Shown here: piece by piece, positions 1 to 9,054 of the stretch
Layout: each line of letters opens with the position of its first letter
Position numbering within the stretch: the stretch's first letter is position 1
Source: Sphaerotilus montanus
GTDB taxonomy: Bacteria > Pseudomonadota > Gammaproteobacteria > Burkholderiales > Burkholderiaceae_C
Length of the DNA stretch: 64,000 nucleotides
Reading direction: 5' to 3'
NCBI RefSeq assembly: GCF_013410775.1
Contig: NZ_JACCFH010000001.1
Coordinates: 4,278,001 to 4,342,000, forward strand
The notes under the pieces: model-generated
What the model was told of the DNA's origin: nothing
The model's input: the letters and a program-made list of their open reading frames with translations, nothing else
Databases searched by the model: none
Program-made: the position numbers and the translations under genes

Positions 1-1128
1 GCCAGTGACGGCGCGGCGCTGGTGCGCACGGTCGATGAACTGCGTGGCCTGGGCCTGTCCGCTGCGGGCACGCTCGAAGAACTGGCGACCTTCGCGCAGC
101 AGATGGCGCTGGTGCAGGCCGTGCCGGACGCCGCCGATCCGACCGACCCGGACACGCCTGCCGTGCGCGCGCTCGCGCCGCTGCTGGCGCCGGACGAGAC
201 GCAGGTGCTGTACAGCATCGCGCTGCACGGCCGTGCCGAACTCGCGCTGGCGCCGGACGAATACAGCGGGCTGATGATGGTGCTGCTGCGCCTGCTGGCC
301 TTCCGGCCGCAGGGGGCGGCGGTGGTCGCTGCGCCGCCGGTGGCAGCTCCCGTGGCATCGGTGGCGGCACCTCGGTCGGCCCCGCCCGCTCCTGTTGCAG
401 CGAAACCGGCGCCCGCGGTGGTGTCGTCCCGCGAACTGCTGCGACCGGTCGTGGCGAGCGCGCGGGTGGCGGTGGCGCCGTTGCAGGAGGCGGCTCCGAC
501 GCCAGTTCCGGCACGCCCGGTGTCACCTGTGCGGCCACCCGAACGGCCGGCACCGGCCGTCCAGGCCAGCAAGCCGCGCACGGTCGCGCCTTGGGAAGAA
601 GGCCCGCCCGCCGACTGGGACGAGATTCCACTGGAGGGTGATCCCGCGCCGATGCCCGCACGCGCGGTGGCGCCCGTTGCAGCCGCTCCCGCCACCGAGC
701 CGGACGCGCTGAACGCGCTGGACGATCCCCTCGTGACCCGCTGGTCGGCGCTGTTCACCGAACTGGCGGGCCGCGGCGGCATGAACGGCCTCGTGCGTGA
801 GCTGGCATGGCAGGCGCAGTGCCTGTCCATCGACGAGCAGGCCACCCCCAGGCGGATCGTGCTGCGCGTCGAGCGCGAATCGCTGCGCCAGCCCGGTCAC
901 CGGGATCGCCTGCAGACGGCGTTGGGCGAGTTGCTGGGCGATGCTGTCGTGCTGGAAGTCGTGGCCGGCGCGGTGACCGACAGCGCCGCTCGCCGCGATG
1001 CCGCCCGCCGCCTGCAAGCCCAGAACGACGCCGAAGCGGCCATCACGCAAGATCCGATGGTGATCGACCTGCTCGCGCGCTACCAGGGCGCGCGGATCGT
1101 GCACGGCTCGATCCGCCCGGTCGCCTGA
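1..1128 (+). CDS. dnaX: DNA polymerase III subunit gamma/tau, C-terminal part
   Basis: The reading frame is open from the first base, so the N-terminal ATPase lies before the window and 375 residues remain. The first ~90 residues match the clamp-loader domain III of DnaX ([18 protein letters not shown], then [19 protein letters not shown]). A Pro/Ala/Val-rich linker of about 140 residues follows, with the [16 protein letters not shown] patch that is common in beta-proteobacterial tau. The last ~130 residues form the tau-specific domain that binds the polymerase alpha subunit and the DnaB helicase. The protein loads the sliding clamp and couples polymerase to helicase. I see no A-rich slippery heptamer in this part that would yield the short gamma form; it could lie upstream. 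ybaB and recR follow in the conserved order. Confidence 0.95.
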   Translation, partial: ASDGAALVRTVDELRGLGLSAAGTLEELATFAQQMALVQAVPDAADPTDPDTPAVRALAPLLAPDETQVLYSIALHGRAELALAPDEYSGLMMVLLRLLAFRPQGAAVVAAPPVAAPVASVAAPRSAPPAPVAAKPAPAVVSSRELLRPVVASARVAVAPLQEAAPTPVPARPVSPVRPPERPAPAVQASKPRTVAPWEEGPPADWDEIPLEGDPAPMPARAVAPVAAAPATEPDALNALDDPLVTRWSALFTELAGRGGMNGLVRELAWQAQCLSIDEQATPRRIVLRVERESLRQPGHRDRLQTALGELLGDAVVLEVVAGAVTDSAARRDAARRLQAQNDAEAAITQDPMVIDLLARYQGARIVHGSIRPVA

Positions 1129-1181
1129 ACCGCATCCTCCGAATTTTCTCTCCGCAAGACCGCTCCCAGAAAGGACACCCC

Positions 1182-1508
1182 ATGCTCAAAGGACAGCTCG
1201 CCGGCCTGATGAAACAGGCCCAGGCCATGCAGGACAACCTGAAGAAGGCCCAGGACGAACTCGGCCTGATCGAGGTCGAAGGCCAGTCCGGCGCCGGTCT
1301 GGTCAAGGTCGTGATGACCTGCAAGCACGACGTCAAGCGCGTCACCATCGATCCCAGCCTGCTCGCCGACGACAAGGACATGCTCGAAGACCTGGTTGCC
1401 GCCGCGTTCAACGACGGCATCCGCCGCGCCGAAGCCCTCAGCGCCGAGAAGATGGGCAAGCTGACGGCCGGGATGCCGCTGCCGGGTGGCATGAAGTTCC
1501 CGTTCTGA
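1182..1508 (+). CDS. ybaB: YbaB/EbfC family nucleoid-associated protein
   Basis: A 108-residue protein starting [20 protein letters not shown], the usual length and N-terminus of the YbaB/EbfC family. These small dimeric DNA-binding proteins are encoded between dnaX and recR in most bacteria. The helical N-terminus is followed by the conserved [20 protein letters not shown] strand region and a Gly/Met-rich tail ([12 protein letters not shown]). The ATG is preceded by AAGGACA about 6 bases upstream. It lies 53 bases after dnaX and is probably co-transcribed with dnaX and recR. The exact cellular role (nucleoid organisation, recombination support) is known only loosely for the family. Confidence 0.95.
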   Translation: MLKGQLAGLMKQAQAMQDNLKKAQDELGLIEVEGQSGAGLVKVVMTCKHDVKRVTIDPSLLADDKDMLEDLVAAAFNDGIRRAEALSAEKMGKLTAGMPLPGGMKFPF

Positions 1509-1545
1509 TGCGGCGGCTGGCGTTGGTTCCAGGGCGAGGCCGCGC

Positions 1546-2136
1546 GTGAGTGCGCCGGACGCACTGGCCACGCTGGTCGAGGCCCTGCGCCGCCTGCCCG
1601 GCGTGGGCGTCAAGTCGGCGCAGCGGATGGCCTACCACCTGCTGCAGCACGACCGCGATGCAGCGATGCAGTTGTCGTACGCGCTGGACCACGCGGTCCA
1701 CAGCATCCGGCACTGCGCGCGCTGCCACACCTTCACCGAGCAGCCGGTGTGCCTCACCTGCCTCGACCCGATGCGCGACGAGCACACGCTGTGTGTCGTG
1801 GAAACGCCCGCCGACCAGGCCGCGATCGAGCGCACGGGCAGCTACAAGGGCCTGTACTTCGTGCTGATGGGCAAGCTGAGCCCGCTCGACGGCGTCGGCG
1901 CCCATGACATCGGGCTGCCGGAACTGCTGGAGCGGGTGGGCGACGGGGTGGTGCAGGAGTTGATCATCGCGACCAGCTTCACCGCCGAGGGCGAGGTCAC
2001 CGCCCACGTCATCGGCGAGGCGCTGCGGCCCCGCGGCGTCAAGGTCACCCGGCTGGCGCGGGGCGTGCCGATCGGCAGCGAACTCGAATTCGTCGACCTC
2101 GGCACCATCGCCTACGCCTTTTCGGACCGCCGCTGA
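1546..2136 (+). CDS. recR: Recombination mediator protein RecR
   Basis: A 196-residue protein with the full RecR layout. A helix-hairpin-helix ([20 protein letters not shown], residues 15-34) comes first. A C4 zinc finger with Cys57, Cys60, Cys69 and Cys72 follows, then a Toprim domain from about residue 80 ([20 protein letters not shown]) and the C-terminal Walker-B-like region. RecR works with RecO/RecF to load RecA on SSB-coated single-stranded gaps. The start is a GTG; no in-frame ATG gives the conserved N-terminus. It is the third gene of the dnaX-ybaB-recR set and ends 33 bases before the convergent mltD gene. Confidence 0.97.
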   Translation: MSAPDALATLVEALRRLPGVGVKSAQRMAYHLLQHDRDAAMQLSYALDHAVHSIRHCARCHTFTEQPVCLTCLDPMRDEHTLCVVETPADQAAIERTGSYKGLYFVLMGKLSPLDGVGAHDIGLPELLERVGDGVVQELIIATSFTAEGEVTAHVIGEALRPRGVKVTRLARGVPIGSELEFVDLGTIAYAFSDRR

Positions 2137-2169
2137 ACACGGCAATCCGGGGTCGCACCGGCCCGGCGC

Positions 2170-3891
2170 TTACTTGCGGGCCAGGCGCGTCGGGCTGATC
2201 TTGGTGCCCTTGACCGCCGCCGTGCGGTTGCGCGGCGCTGCGGCGGCCATCTGACGCCGAGCGGCGTTGCCCGCCAGCTTCGTGCCCGATTTGCCGCTCG
2301 ACTTGCCAGCCGATGCCATTTCACGCCGGGAAGCTCCGGCCTCCTTGACCGGTTGCCAGATCACGAGAGATTGCGCCTTCTTGAAGCGGGTACCGTCGTC
2401 GATGCGGTTCCACTGTGCGATCTGCGCAGCCGTCACGCGGTAGCGCTTGGCCAGCGCGAGCACGGTGTCGCCCTTGCGCGCCTTGATGGCCACCTTGCGC
2501 AGCGGCGGCACGTCCGGGGCCAGTGCCATGTGGGCGTTGTCGGCAATGTGTTCCGGCACGTCCTGCACACGGTGCTCGCTGCGCAGCACAAGCAGCGTGG
2601 AGCCGGCCTTGACGAGCATCTTCGGCGGGATGCGGTTGATGTCGCGCAGCGTCTCTTCGGCCATGCCGGTCAGTCGCGCGACGTCCGCGGTGCGCATGGT
2701 GCTCGGGGCGGTCCAGGCGGTCCAGCTGGCCAACGGGCCACGGTGGTCCGCCAAGCGACGCACGAATCCGTCCGCATTGTCGTAGGGCAGCAGCACCTGC
2801 GGTGTGCCGGCCGCGAGGATGACCGGCTTGTTCATCTGCGGGTTGAGCGCCTTGAACTCCTCCAGCCCCAGCCCGGCCAGACGCGCAGCGACCGCCACGT
2901 CCATGTCACGCCGGATCGGCACGCTGACAAAGTAGGGGTGGTTTTCCAGCGGCGGCAGGCTCAGACCGAAGTCCTGCGGCGCTGACACGATGTTCTTGAC
3001 CGCCTGGAACTTGGGCACGTAATGCCGCGTCTCGGCCGGCATGTTCAGGCTCTCGTAGTCGGTCGGCAGACCCGCACGTTCATTGCGCGCGATGGCGCGC
3101 TTCACATTGCCTTCGCCCCAGTTGTAGGCAGCCAGCGAGAGCTGCCAGTCCCCGTTGAACATCTTGTTCAGGCGACCCAGGTAGTCGAGTGCCGCGCGGG
3201 TCGAGGCCAGCACGTCGCGCCGGTCATCCCGGAACATGTTCTGCTTGAGGGCATAGTCCTTGCCGGTCAGCGGCATGAACTGCCACATGCCGGAGGCGCG
3301 TGCGGACGACATGGCCTGCGGATTGAAGGCGCTTTCGATGAAGGGCAGCAGCGCCAGCTCGGTCGGCATCTTGCGGCGCTGCAATTCCTCGACCACGTGG
3401 AAGAGGTAGCGCGAGCCACGCTCGGTCATGCGCTTGACGTAGTCCGGGCGGCTGGCATACCAGCGCTCGTGCTCCCGGACCAGATCGCTGTCGAGCGTCG
3501 GCATGCCAAACCCTGTCCGGACGCGCCCCCACAGATCCTCGCGGGCATTGGCATCGCCGAGCACCATGGTCTGACCACTCAGCGGGTCTTCCATCGGTCC
3601 GACCGCCTCGCGCGGATCCTCGACGATGGCCCGTGCGGTGGCCGGCAGCGTCGAGCGCGCCACCATCGGCTCGATGCCAGGAACCGGGGAGAGCGGGCCT
3701 TCCGAGCGGGCGATCGCCTGCGGCTGGTCCTTGGAACCGACGGTCGTGACCATCGGTGGCGGCTGGACATCGTTGCTGCTGTCCGGGATCGAAGCACAGC
3801 CGGTCAGGGCCAGCATCAGTGCGGAAAGGGCGAAATGGGTCGGGCGGACAGCGCGGGCGCTCAGGGCCTTGATGCGGGCATAACGGGTCAT
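2170..3891 (-). CDS. mltD: Membrane-bound lytic murein transglycosylase D
   Basis: 573 residues. The N-terminus is a lipoprotein signal with lipobox LTGC (Cys32), so the enzyme is predicted to be anchored in the outer membrane. The SLT domain is in the middle, with the catalytic Glu in ALLPFIESAFNP and the family motifs SGMWQFMP and LAAYNWGEGNVKRA. The C-terminal third carries LysM peptidoglycan-binding segments; the clearest is KARKGDTVLALAKRYRVTA. A basic Lys/Arg/Ala tail follows. It cleaves glycan strands to 1,6-anhydro ends. I chose the ATG at 3891, which gives a proper signal peptide and overlaps the gloB stop by ATGA, over an upstream in-frame start that would add 35 arginine-rich residues before the signal. 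It is translationally coupled to gloB. Confidence 0.92.
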   Translation of the reverse strand: MTRYARIKALSARAVRPTHFALSALMLALTGCASIPDSSNDVQPPPMVTTVGSKDQPQAIARSEGPLSPVPGIEPMVARSTLPATARAIVEDPREAVGPMEDPLSGQTMVLGDANAREDLWGRVRTGFGMPTLDSDLVREHERWYASRPDYVKRMTERGSRYLFHVVEELQRRKMPTELALLPFIESAFNPQAMSSARASGMWQFMPLTGKDYALKQNMFRDDRRDVLASTRAALDYLGRLNKMFNGDWQLSLAAYNWGEGNVKRAIARNERAGLPTDYESLNMPAETRHYVPKFQAVKNIVSAPQDFGLSLPPLENHPYFVSVPIRRDMDVAVAARLAGLGLEEFKALNPQMNKPVILAAGTPQVLLPYDNADGFVRRLADHRGPLASWTAWTAPSTMRTADVARLTGMAEETLRDINRIPPKMLVKAGSTLLVLRSEHRVQDVPEHIADNAHMALAPDVPPLRKVAIKARKGDTVLALAKRYRVTAAQIAQWNRIDDGTRFKKAQSLVIWQPVKEAGASRREMASAGKSSGKSGTKLAGNAARRQMAAAAPRNRTAAVKGTKISPTRLARK

Positions 3892-4658
3892 CGAAACTGG
3901 TCTTTCCACAGTCGTATCGTCGCGAGCACCGACACCGGATCCCGGCCCTCGGCGCCTCGGGCGACCGCACAGGCGATCACGTCCGGCTGGTCGCAACGCA
4001 AATAGGGGTTGATCTGCCGTTCCTGCCCGATCGTCGAGGGCAGGGTGGGGAGACCGCGGTCACGCAGGGACTGGCACTCGGCCTCGTACGCCGCCAGGGC
4101 GAGGCTGTGCGGCTCGACTGCGCGCGCGAAACGCAGATTGGCCAAGGTGTATTCGTGGGCGCAGCAGACCTGCGTCTTGGCGGGCAGTGCGGCAAAACGG
4201 GCCAGTGACGCATGCATCTGCGCTGGTGTGCCTTCGAAGAGGCGGCCACAGCCGCCAGAGAACAGCGTATCGCCGCAGAACAGGATCGATCCGGTGAAAA
4301 ACGCCAGATGTCCCAGCGTGTGCCCCGGCACGGCCATGACTTCGATGTCCAGGCCGAGGCCGGGCAGGGCGATGCGGTCGCCGTCATGGACGGGAATCAC
4401 GGCAACCGGCATCGGCTCGTTACCGGGTCCCCAGACCTGCGCTGCCCGTGCCCGCGGATGGGCCAGCAGCGTCCGCAAACCTCCAACATGATCGGGATGC
4501 TTGTGGGTCACTAGAATGCCCGCAAGCTGCAAGTCGGCCCGGTCCAGTGCGGCAATGACCGGCGTCGCGTCACCCGGATCGACCACCACCGCCTCGCGGC
4601 CGTCGTGGATCATCCAGATGTAGTTGTCGTCAAAGGCGGGTAGAGATAGCAGATTCAT
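3888..4658 (-). CDS. gloB: Hydroxyacylglutathione hydrolase (glyoxalase II)
   Basis: 256 residues, metallo-beta-lactamase fold. The metal motif THKHPDH is at residues 51-57 (THxHxDH pattern), with GHTLGHLAFF, FCGDTLFSGGCGR and the C-terminal HEYTLANLRFA further along, all typical of glyoxalase II. It hydrolyses S-lactoylglutathione to lactate and glutathione in methylglyoxal detoxification. MNLLSLPAFDDNYIW is the canonical start. The stop overlaps the mltD start (ATGA). The start codon lies within a few bases of the divergent methyltransferase gene; a TATAAT hexamer for this strand sits 17 bases upstream. Confidence 0.95.
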   Translation of the reverse strand: MNLLSLPAFDDNYIWMIHDGREAVVVDPGDATPVIAALDRADLQLAGILVTHKHPDHVGGLRTLLAHPRARAAQVWGPGNEPMPVAVIPVHDGDRIALPGLGLDIEVMAVPGHTLGHLAFFTGSILFCGDTLFSGGCGRLFEGTPAQMHASLARFAALPAKTQVCCAHEYTLANLRFARAVEPHSLALAAYEAECQSLRDRGLPTLPSTIGQERQINPYLRCDQPDVIACAVARGAEGRDPVSVLATIRLWKDQFR

Positions 4659-4674
4659 GGCGCAGGATTCCCTG

Positions 4675-4680
4675 ATTATA
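4675..4680 (-). promoter_or_regulatory. Candidate -10 element for gloB
   Basis: Read on the minus strand this is a perfect TATAAT. It lies 16 bases upstream of the gloB ATG, which would give a short leader. The -35 region expected about 17 bases further upstream has only a weak match. The element lies just before, or inside, the 5' end of the divergent methyltransferase gene depending on its true start. Confidence 0.4.
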
Positions 4681-4683
4681 GAG

Positions 4684-5514
4684 ATGGCCCCCTGGCTGAA
4701 GGCACCGGCCGGCCGATATCTGCTGGCCTGGGAGCAGCGACAGCTGGACCGGGTGGTGGCGGACATCTTCGGGTACCACGCGGTCCAAGTCGGATGGCCG
4801 ATGGTGCAGGCCTTGCGCGCCAGCCGCATCAGCCACCGCTGGATGCTCAACGACGGGCAGATCGACGCCGATCTCCTCTTCACCCCGGCCCTTCTGGAGG
4901 ATGCCGATACCGGTCTGCGCGGAGGGGATGGCGCCTTGCCAGTCAGCGTGCTCACCGACTACGACGCACTGCCGTTTCCCAGCAACAGCCTGGATCTGGT
5001 CGTGCTGCCGCACACGCTGGAGATGACGGCGGACGCCCACCACACCCTGCGCGAAGTCGAACGCGTGCTGATGCCGGAAGGCCGGGTGGTGATCGTCGGA
5101 TTCAATCCGACGAGTCTGTGGGGGCTTTGTCACCAGCTCGACACCATCGGGCGCCGTGTCGGCATGACCAGTCCGGTGATGTCCGAAACCGGTGAGTTCA
5201 TCGGTCCACGGCGCCTGCGGGACTGGCTGCGGCTGCTCGGCTTCGAGATCGAATCGGGACAGTTCGGGTGCTATCGTCCACCCTTTGCCTCGCAGGGGTG
5301 GCTGGACCGCAGCGCCTGGTGGGACCACGCGGGTGAGCGCTGGTGGCCGGTGCTGGGCTCGGTCTACATGCTGGTGGCCGTCAAGCGGGTGCGTGCGATG
5401 CGCCTGCTGGGACCGGAATGGAAGCGCAAGCGCCGCACCAGCGCGGCCCCCGCCGTTGTGGCCCAGCGCCAGCCGCATGCCCCCTCCGGCCCGTCCCGGA
5501 ACTCGACCGACTGA
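4684..5514 (+). CDS. SAM-dependent class I methyltransferase
   Basis: 276 residues from the ATG at 4684 (MAPWLKAPAGRYLLAWEQ). A methyltransferase type 11-like core is seen: YDALPFPSNSLDLVVLPHTLEMTADAHHTLREVERVLMPEGRVVIVGFNP, with motif I degenerate and the post-motif strands clear. This family is regularly found next to gloB and rnhA in beta-proteobacteria; its substrate is not known. The start is uncertain. An in-frame ATG at 4657 would overlap the divergent gloB start codon by two bases; homologues I recall start near the WL.PPGRYLLAWEQ segment, which favours 4684. The C-terminus is basic and Ala/Pro-rich. rnhA follows 18 bases on, so the two are probably co-transcribed. Confidence 0.8.
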   Translation: MAPWLKAPAGRYLLAWEQRQLDRVVADIFGYHAVQVGWPMVQALRASRISHRWMLNDGQIDADLLFTPALLEDADTGLRGGDGALPVSVLTDYDALPFPSNSLDLVVLPHTLEMTADAHHTLREVERVLMPEGRVVIVGFNPTSLWGLCHQLDTIGRRVGMTSPVMSETGEFIGPRRLRDWLRLLGFEIESGQFGCYRPPFASQGWLDRSAWWDHAGERWWPVLGSVYMLVAVKRVRAMRLLGPEWKRKRRTSAAPAVVAQRQPHAPSGPSRNSTD

Positions 5515-5532
5515 ACTGAACCACCGCACCGC

Positions 5533-6042
5533 ATGACCGAAGATTCCGTTTCTCCTGCCTCGTCCACCGCGGCAGCCAAGCCTGCGCTGACCGTGACCCG
5601 ACCGAAGGTGGTCATCTACACCGATGGGGCCTGCAAGGGCAATCCGGGCATCGGCGGCTGGGGTGCCTGGCTGCAGAGCGGTGACCACCACAAGGAACTC
5701 TGGGGCGGCGAGTCGAGCACGACCAACAACCGCATGGAGATGACCGCCGTCATCGAGGCGCTGGCCAGCCTGAAGCGCACCTGCGACATCGTGCTCTACA
5801 CCGACAGCGAGTACGTCAAGAACGGCATCACCACCTGGATCCACGGCTGGAAGTCGCGCGGCTGGAAAACCGCCGCCAAGCAGCCGGTGAAGAACGTCGA
5901 ACTCTGGCAGCGCATGGATGCGCTGTCGCAGTTGCACAAGATCGAATGGCGCTGGGTCAAGGGCCACGCGGGTGATCCGGGCAACGAGAAGGCGGATGAA
6001 CTGGCGAACCGCGGGGTGGAATCGACCCGGACGAAGTCCTGA
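5533..6042 (+). CDS. rnhA: Ribonuclease HI
   Basis: 169 residues. After a 24-residue Ser/Ala-rich N-terminal extension comes the standard RNase HI fold with all four acidic catalytic residues: Asp31 ([11 protein letters not shown]), Glu69 (TNNRMEM), Asp91 (LYTDSEYV) and Asp155 ([11 protein letters not shown]). The basic handle ([17 protein letters not shown]) is present. The enzyme removes RNA from RNA/DNA hybrids. The conserved part is the usual ~145 residues, so the short extension could be an overlong start, but the ATG at 5533 is the only one available upstream of the conserved region. The following phosphopantetheinyl transferase begins 13 bases after the stop. Confidence 0.96.
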   Translation: MTEDSVSPASSTAAAKPALTVTRPKVVIYTDGACKGNPGIGGWGAWLQSGDHHKELWGGESSTTNNRMEMTAVIEALASLKRTCDIVLYTDSEYVKNGITTWIHGWKSRGWKTAAKQPVKNVELWQRMDALSQLHKIEWRWVKGHAGDPGNEKADELANRGVESTRTKS

Positions 6043-6055
6043 CGTGGAGCACCCG

Positions 6056-6886
6056 ATGGCGGGCCTCGGTCTGGAGCCGGGACGGCTGGACCTCCACCTG
6101 ATGCCCGTCACCACGGACTGCGAGGACGACCGGAGGCTGCTGTCCAGCGACGAACAGGCGCGGGCGCTGCGGTTCCGACGGGTGGCTGACCGGGTGCTGT
6201 TCATCCAGGCGCACGGGTTGCTGCGCCGGGTGCTCAGTCGCCATGCTGCGGTGGCGCCGTCCGAGTGGCAATTCGCGGCTGGTCCCTGGGGCAAACCGGC
6301 GCTGTGCCCGCAACGGCATCCGACGCTGCAGGACCTGCGGTTCAACCTGTCGCATTGCGCTGGTCAGGTGGCCGTGGCCGTGGCCTGGGCACGCGAGGTG
6401 GGGGTCGACATCGAGCGGGTCGATGCACTGCGTCAACCCGGTGAACTGGTCTCATCGGTCCTCGGCCCCCTCGAACAGCAGGGCTGGCAGCAGGTCGGGC
6501 CTGATCTGCAGGCACAGCAGCACTTCCTGATGACACGCTGGACGCTCAAGGAAGCGGTGCTCAAGGCGCTGGGGATCGGACTGACCCAGGTAGCGCCCCA
6601 CCAGCTCGAAGTCCTGCGCACCGAGGATGGCACCGGCTGGCAGATCCGACCTTGCGCAGGACACGCTGCCGCGTTGCAGGACTGGTCACGCCATGGCTGG
6701 CTGCACAGCGGACTGGCGGGCGAAACGCATCGCTGGGCACTCGCGTGCGATCGTCGGTCGGGCGAGGCGGTGTCCTGGCGGCTGATCCACCACCAGGGAG
6801 TCCTCGCCGGCTGTGGCGAGGACTTGTCCGTCGGTCAAGGAGGCGTGCATGGCCTCGGCGGCGTAGTCGAGGGACGCGCGCGGTAG
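6056..6886 (+). CDS. 4'-phosphopantetheinyl transferase, Sfp type
   Basis: 276 residues. The signature pairs are present: GVDIERVD (Asp118 and Glu120, magnesium ligands) and WTLKEAVLKALG (Lys165 and Glu166). An upstream FNLSHC segment matches the family's pantetheine-site motif. It transfers phosphopantetheine from CoA to a carrier-protein serine. Sfp-type enzymes usually serve polyketide or peptide synthetases or a secondary carrier protein; no carrier-protein gene lies in the window, so the partner is unknown. An in-frame GTG at 6044 is a possible alternative start. The last 17 codons overlap the 3' end of the convergent rlhA gene by 52 bases, so one of the two tails is probably not conserved. 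Confidence 0.85.
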   Translation: MAGLGLEPGRLDLHLMPVTTDCEDDRRLLSSDEQARALRFRRVADRVLFIQAHGLLRRVLSRHAAVAPSEWQFAAGPWGKPALCPQRHPTLQDLRFNLSHCAGQVAVAVAWAREVGVDIERVDALRQPGELVSSVLGPLEQQGWQQVGPDLQAQQHFLMTRWTLKEAVLKALGIGLTQVAPHQLEVLRTEDGTGWQIRPCAGHAAALQDWSRHGWLHSGLAGETHRWALACDRRSGEAVSWRLIHHQGVLAGCGEDLSVGQGGVHGLGGVVEGRAR

Positions 6887-8886
6887 AACTGCATCGGCAC
6901 CCCCGCCGCCAGGCTCGCCTTCTCCTCGCGCACCGCCTGGTTCAGCACGTTCTTCTTCATCCGCCCGACGACGTGCATCTCGCAGGGCTTGCAGTCGAAC
7001 TTCAGCGTCAGCACCTCGTCGCCGTTCTGGATCGTCAGCGGCTCGGCGCGGACCGTGCCCTGCACCCCGGTGACGCCCTTGGCCTGCTTCGGACACAGGC
7101 TCATCGAGAAACGCACGCAGTGCTTGGTGATCATCAGGCTGGCCTCGCCGAGCGCCTCGTGGCTCTCGTAGGCGGCGCCGATCACCTTGACGCCGTGGCG
7201 GGCGTAGAAGTCGCGGGCCTTGGCGTTGTAGACGTTGGCGAGGTAGGTCAGCGTGTCTTCGGGGTAGGGCGTCGGCGGCTGCACTTCCGGCTGACGCGGC
7301 AGGCGTACATGGGCCGCCAGCCGCGCCGCTTCGAGCTGCTCGACCGCCTCCCGGCGCAGCGCGTTCAGCACACCCGGCGGCACGAACCACGGCTTGCGTG
7401 TCGCCAGCACCGTCTCGTGCGCGGTGAAGATCGTCGCCCCCAGCTTGCCGAGGTGCTCACGCAGCGCCGCCTCGCCCTTGGCCGCATCGCGTGCGGCTTC
7501 CTTCTTCGGCAGGTCCACCTCGGCGCGCGCTGTGACGCCCGTCTCGTCGGTCAACGTCAGCGCCAGCCCCTGCGGCGTGTCGTCCAGCCGCAGCCACACG
7601 CCGATGCGCCGGTCGGCCGACTTCTTCTCCAGCAGCCGCACCCAGCCCATGTCGCGGTTGCGGCTGATCACGACATCCGGCCGCAGGCCCGGGTAGGTGG
7701 ACAGCGGCTCCTTGGGCACCACGCGCCACAGCCGCTTGCCCTCGTTGAGCAACTGCGCCGTGTCGATCGGCATGCCGACCAGATCTTTCTGCAAGGTGTT
7801 GAACGTCAGCGCATCGTTGTTGTTGAGCGGATCGACGCCCTCATACAGCTTCATGTCCACGTAGTCCGCACCGATCTTCGTCACCCAGCCGACGGGCAGG
7901 CCAGCGTGCTTGGGCGTGTCGAAGGCGCCGATGTCCTCCTGGCGGCCGTTGACGAAGTAGTCGGTGCTGCCGCGGTTGAAGTTGCGGTCCGGGTCGGGCG
8001 TGAAGGTGAAGGTGGCGCGGCCGGCGGACGAGGCGTGCAGTTCCGGCCGGGCCTCGAACAGCTCGTCCAGCAGCTTGCGGTAATGGGCGGTGATGTTCTT
8101 CACGTAGCCCATGTCCTTGTAGCGGCCCTCGATCTTGAAGCTGCGGATGCCGGCGTCCACCAGCGCGGCGAGGTTGGCGCTCTGGTTGTTGTCCTTCATC
8201 GAGAGGACGTGCTGCTCGTGGGCGATGACGCGGCCCTGTGGGTCGGTGACGGTGTAGGGCAGGCGGCAGGCTTGCGAGCAGTCCCCGCGGTTGGCACTGC
8301 GGCCGGTCTGGGCGTGGCTGACGAAGCACTGGCCGGAGTACGCGACGCACAGCGCGCCGTGGACGAAGAACTCCAGCGTCGCGCGGTCGACCTGCGCGGC
8401 GACCGCCTGGATCTGCGGCAGCGTCAGCTCGCGCGCCAGCACGATCTGCGAGAAACCGGCGTCCTGCAGGAAGCGCGCCTTCTCGGGCGTGCGGATGTCG
8501 GTCTGCGTCGAGGCGTGCAGGTCGATCGGCGGCAGGTCGAGTTCCAGCAAGCCCATGTCCTGCACGATCAGCGCGTCCGCCCCCGCCTCGTACACCTGCC
8601 GGACCATCTCGCGCGCCGGGGCCAGTTCGTCGTCGCGCAGGATGGTGTTGAGGGTGACGAAGATGCGGCTGCCGAAGCGGTGGGCGTGTTTCACCAGCCG
8701 CTCGATGTCGCCCACCGAGTTGCCCGCCGACGCCCGCGCGCCGAAGGCCGGGCCGCCGATGTAGACCGCGTCCGCCCCGTGGTTGATCGCCTCGATGCCG
8801 ATGTCGGCGTCTCGTGCAGGGGAGAGCAGTTCGATGTCAGGGCGGAAGTCAGGGCGGAAGAGCGGCATGGCAATGGCAGGCGACAT
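6835..8886 (-). CDS. rlhA: 23S rRNA C2501 hydroxylase RlhA (peptidase U32 family)
   Basis: 683 residues, close to the ~650 of E. coli RlhA (YdcP). It matches that protein almost motif for motif as I remember it: LLSPARDADIGIEAINHGAD near the start, VAYSGQCFVSHAQTGRSANR, GDCSQACRLPYTV, SFKIEGRYKDMGYVKNITAH and FDCKPCEMHVVGRMKKN near the end. The conserved cysteines of the U32 family are present. RlhA makes 5-hydroxycytidine at position 2501 of 23S rRNA, with prephenate-dependent chemistry, and is not a true protease. The start at 8886 (MSPAIAMPLFRP) or the internal ATG at 8868 are both possible. The gene is divergent from the anthranilyl-CoA operon and overlaps the phosphopantetheinyl transferase tail. 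Confidence 0.92.
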   Translation of the reverse strand: MSPAIAMPLFRPDFRPDIELLSPARDADIGIEAINHGADAVYIGGPAFGARASAGNSVGDIERLVKHAHRFGSRIFVTLNTILRDDELAPAREMVRQVYEAGADALIVQDMGLLELDLPPIDLHASTQTDIRTPEKARFLQDAGFSQIVLARELTLPQIQAVAAQVDRATLEFFVHGALCVAYSGQCFVSHAQTGRSANRGDCSQACRLPYTVTDPQGRVIAHEQHVLSMKDNNQSANLAALVDAGIRSFKIEGRYKDMGYVKNITAHYRKLLDELFEARPELHASSAGRATFTFTPDPDRNFNRGSTDYFVNGRQEDIGAFDTPKHAGLPVGWVTKIGADYVDMKLYEGVDPLNNNDALTFNTLQKDLVGMPIDTAQLLNEGKRLWRVVPKEPLSTYPGLRPDVVISRNRDMGWVRLLEKKSADRRIGVWLRLDDTPQGLALTLTDETGVTARAEVDLPKKEAARDAAKGEAALREHLGKLGATIFTAHETVLATRKPWFVPPGVLNALRREAVEQLEAARLAAHVRLPRQPEVQPPTPYPEDTLTYLANVYNAKARDFYARHGVKVIGAAYESHEALGEASLMITKHCVRFSMSLCPKQAKGVTGVQGTVRAEPLTIQNGDEVLTLKFDCKPCEMHVVGRMKKNVLNQAVREEKASLAAGVPMQFYRARPSTTPPRPCTPP

Positions 8887-8997
8887 GGCAGACAGGAAAG
8901 CGCAAGCGGGTCCATGGATTTTAGGTGCGCGACCCGGTCTGGCCGGGTGGGGCGGGTTTGTCTGGAGGCAGGAATCTTTATCGTTGAGTCCTGAATG

Positions 8998-9018
8998 GTT
9001 GACACCTAAACAATCAAC
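8998..9018. promoter_or_regulatory. Inverted repeat / -35 hexamer upstream of the abm-kyn operon
   Basis: GTTGA-N11-TCAAC forms a 21-base interrupted palindrome 36 bases before the abmA ATG. A perfect TTGACA hexamer (8999-9004) lies inside its left arm, but no good -10 is seen at the normal 17-base spacing. The size fits a MarR-type operator, and a marR gene is inside the operon. The link to that regulator is inference. Confidence 0.4.
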
Positions 9019-9054
9019 GTCGAAGATAAGCGCCTGTCCTGCCTGGAGTGCCGC

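Noticed and set aside
1-1128. Programmed frameshift site for the gamma form of DnaX
   Set aside because: No A-AAA-AAG-type heptamer is present in the visible part; it may lie before the window.
6652-8994. Plus-strand open frame of 780 codons
   Set aside because: Antisense to rlhA, with composition typical of a high-GC shadow frame and no motif.
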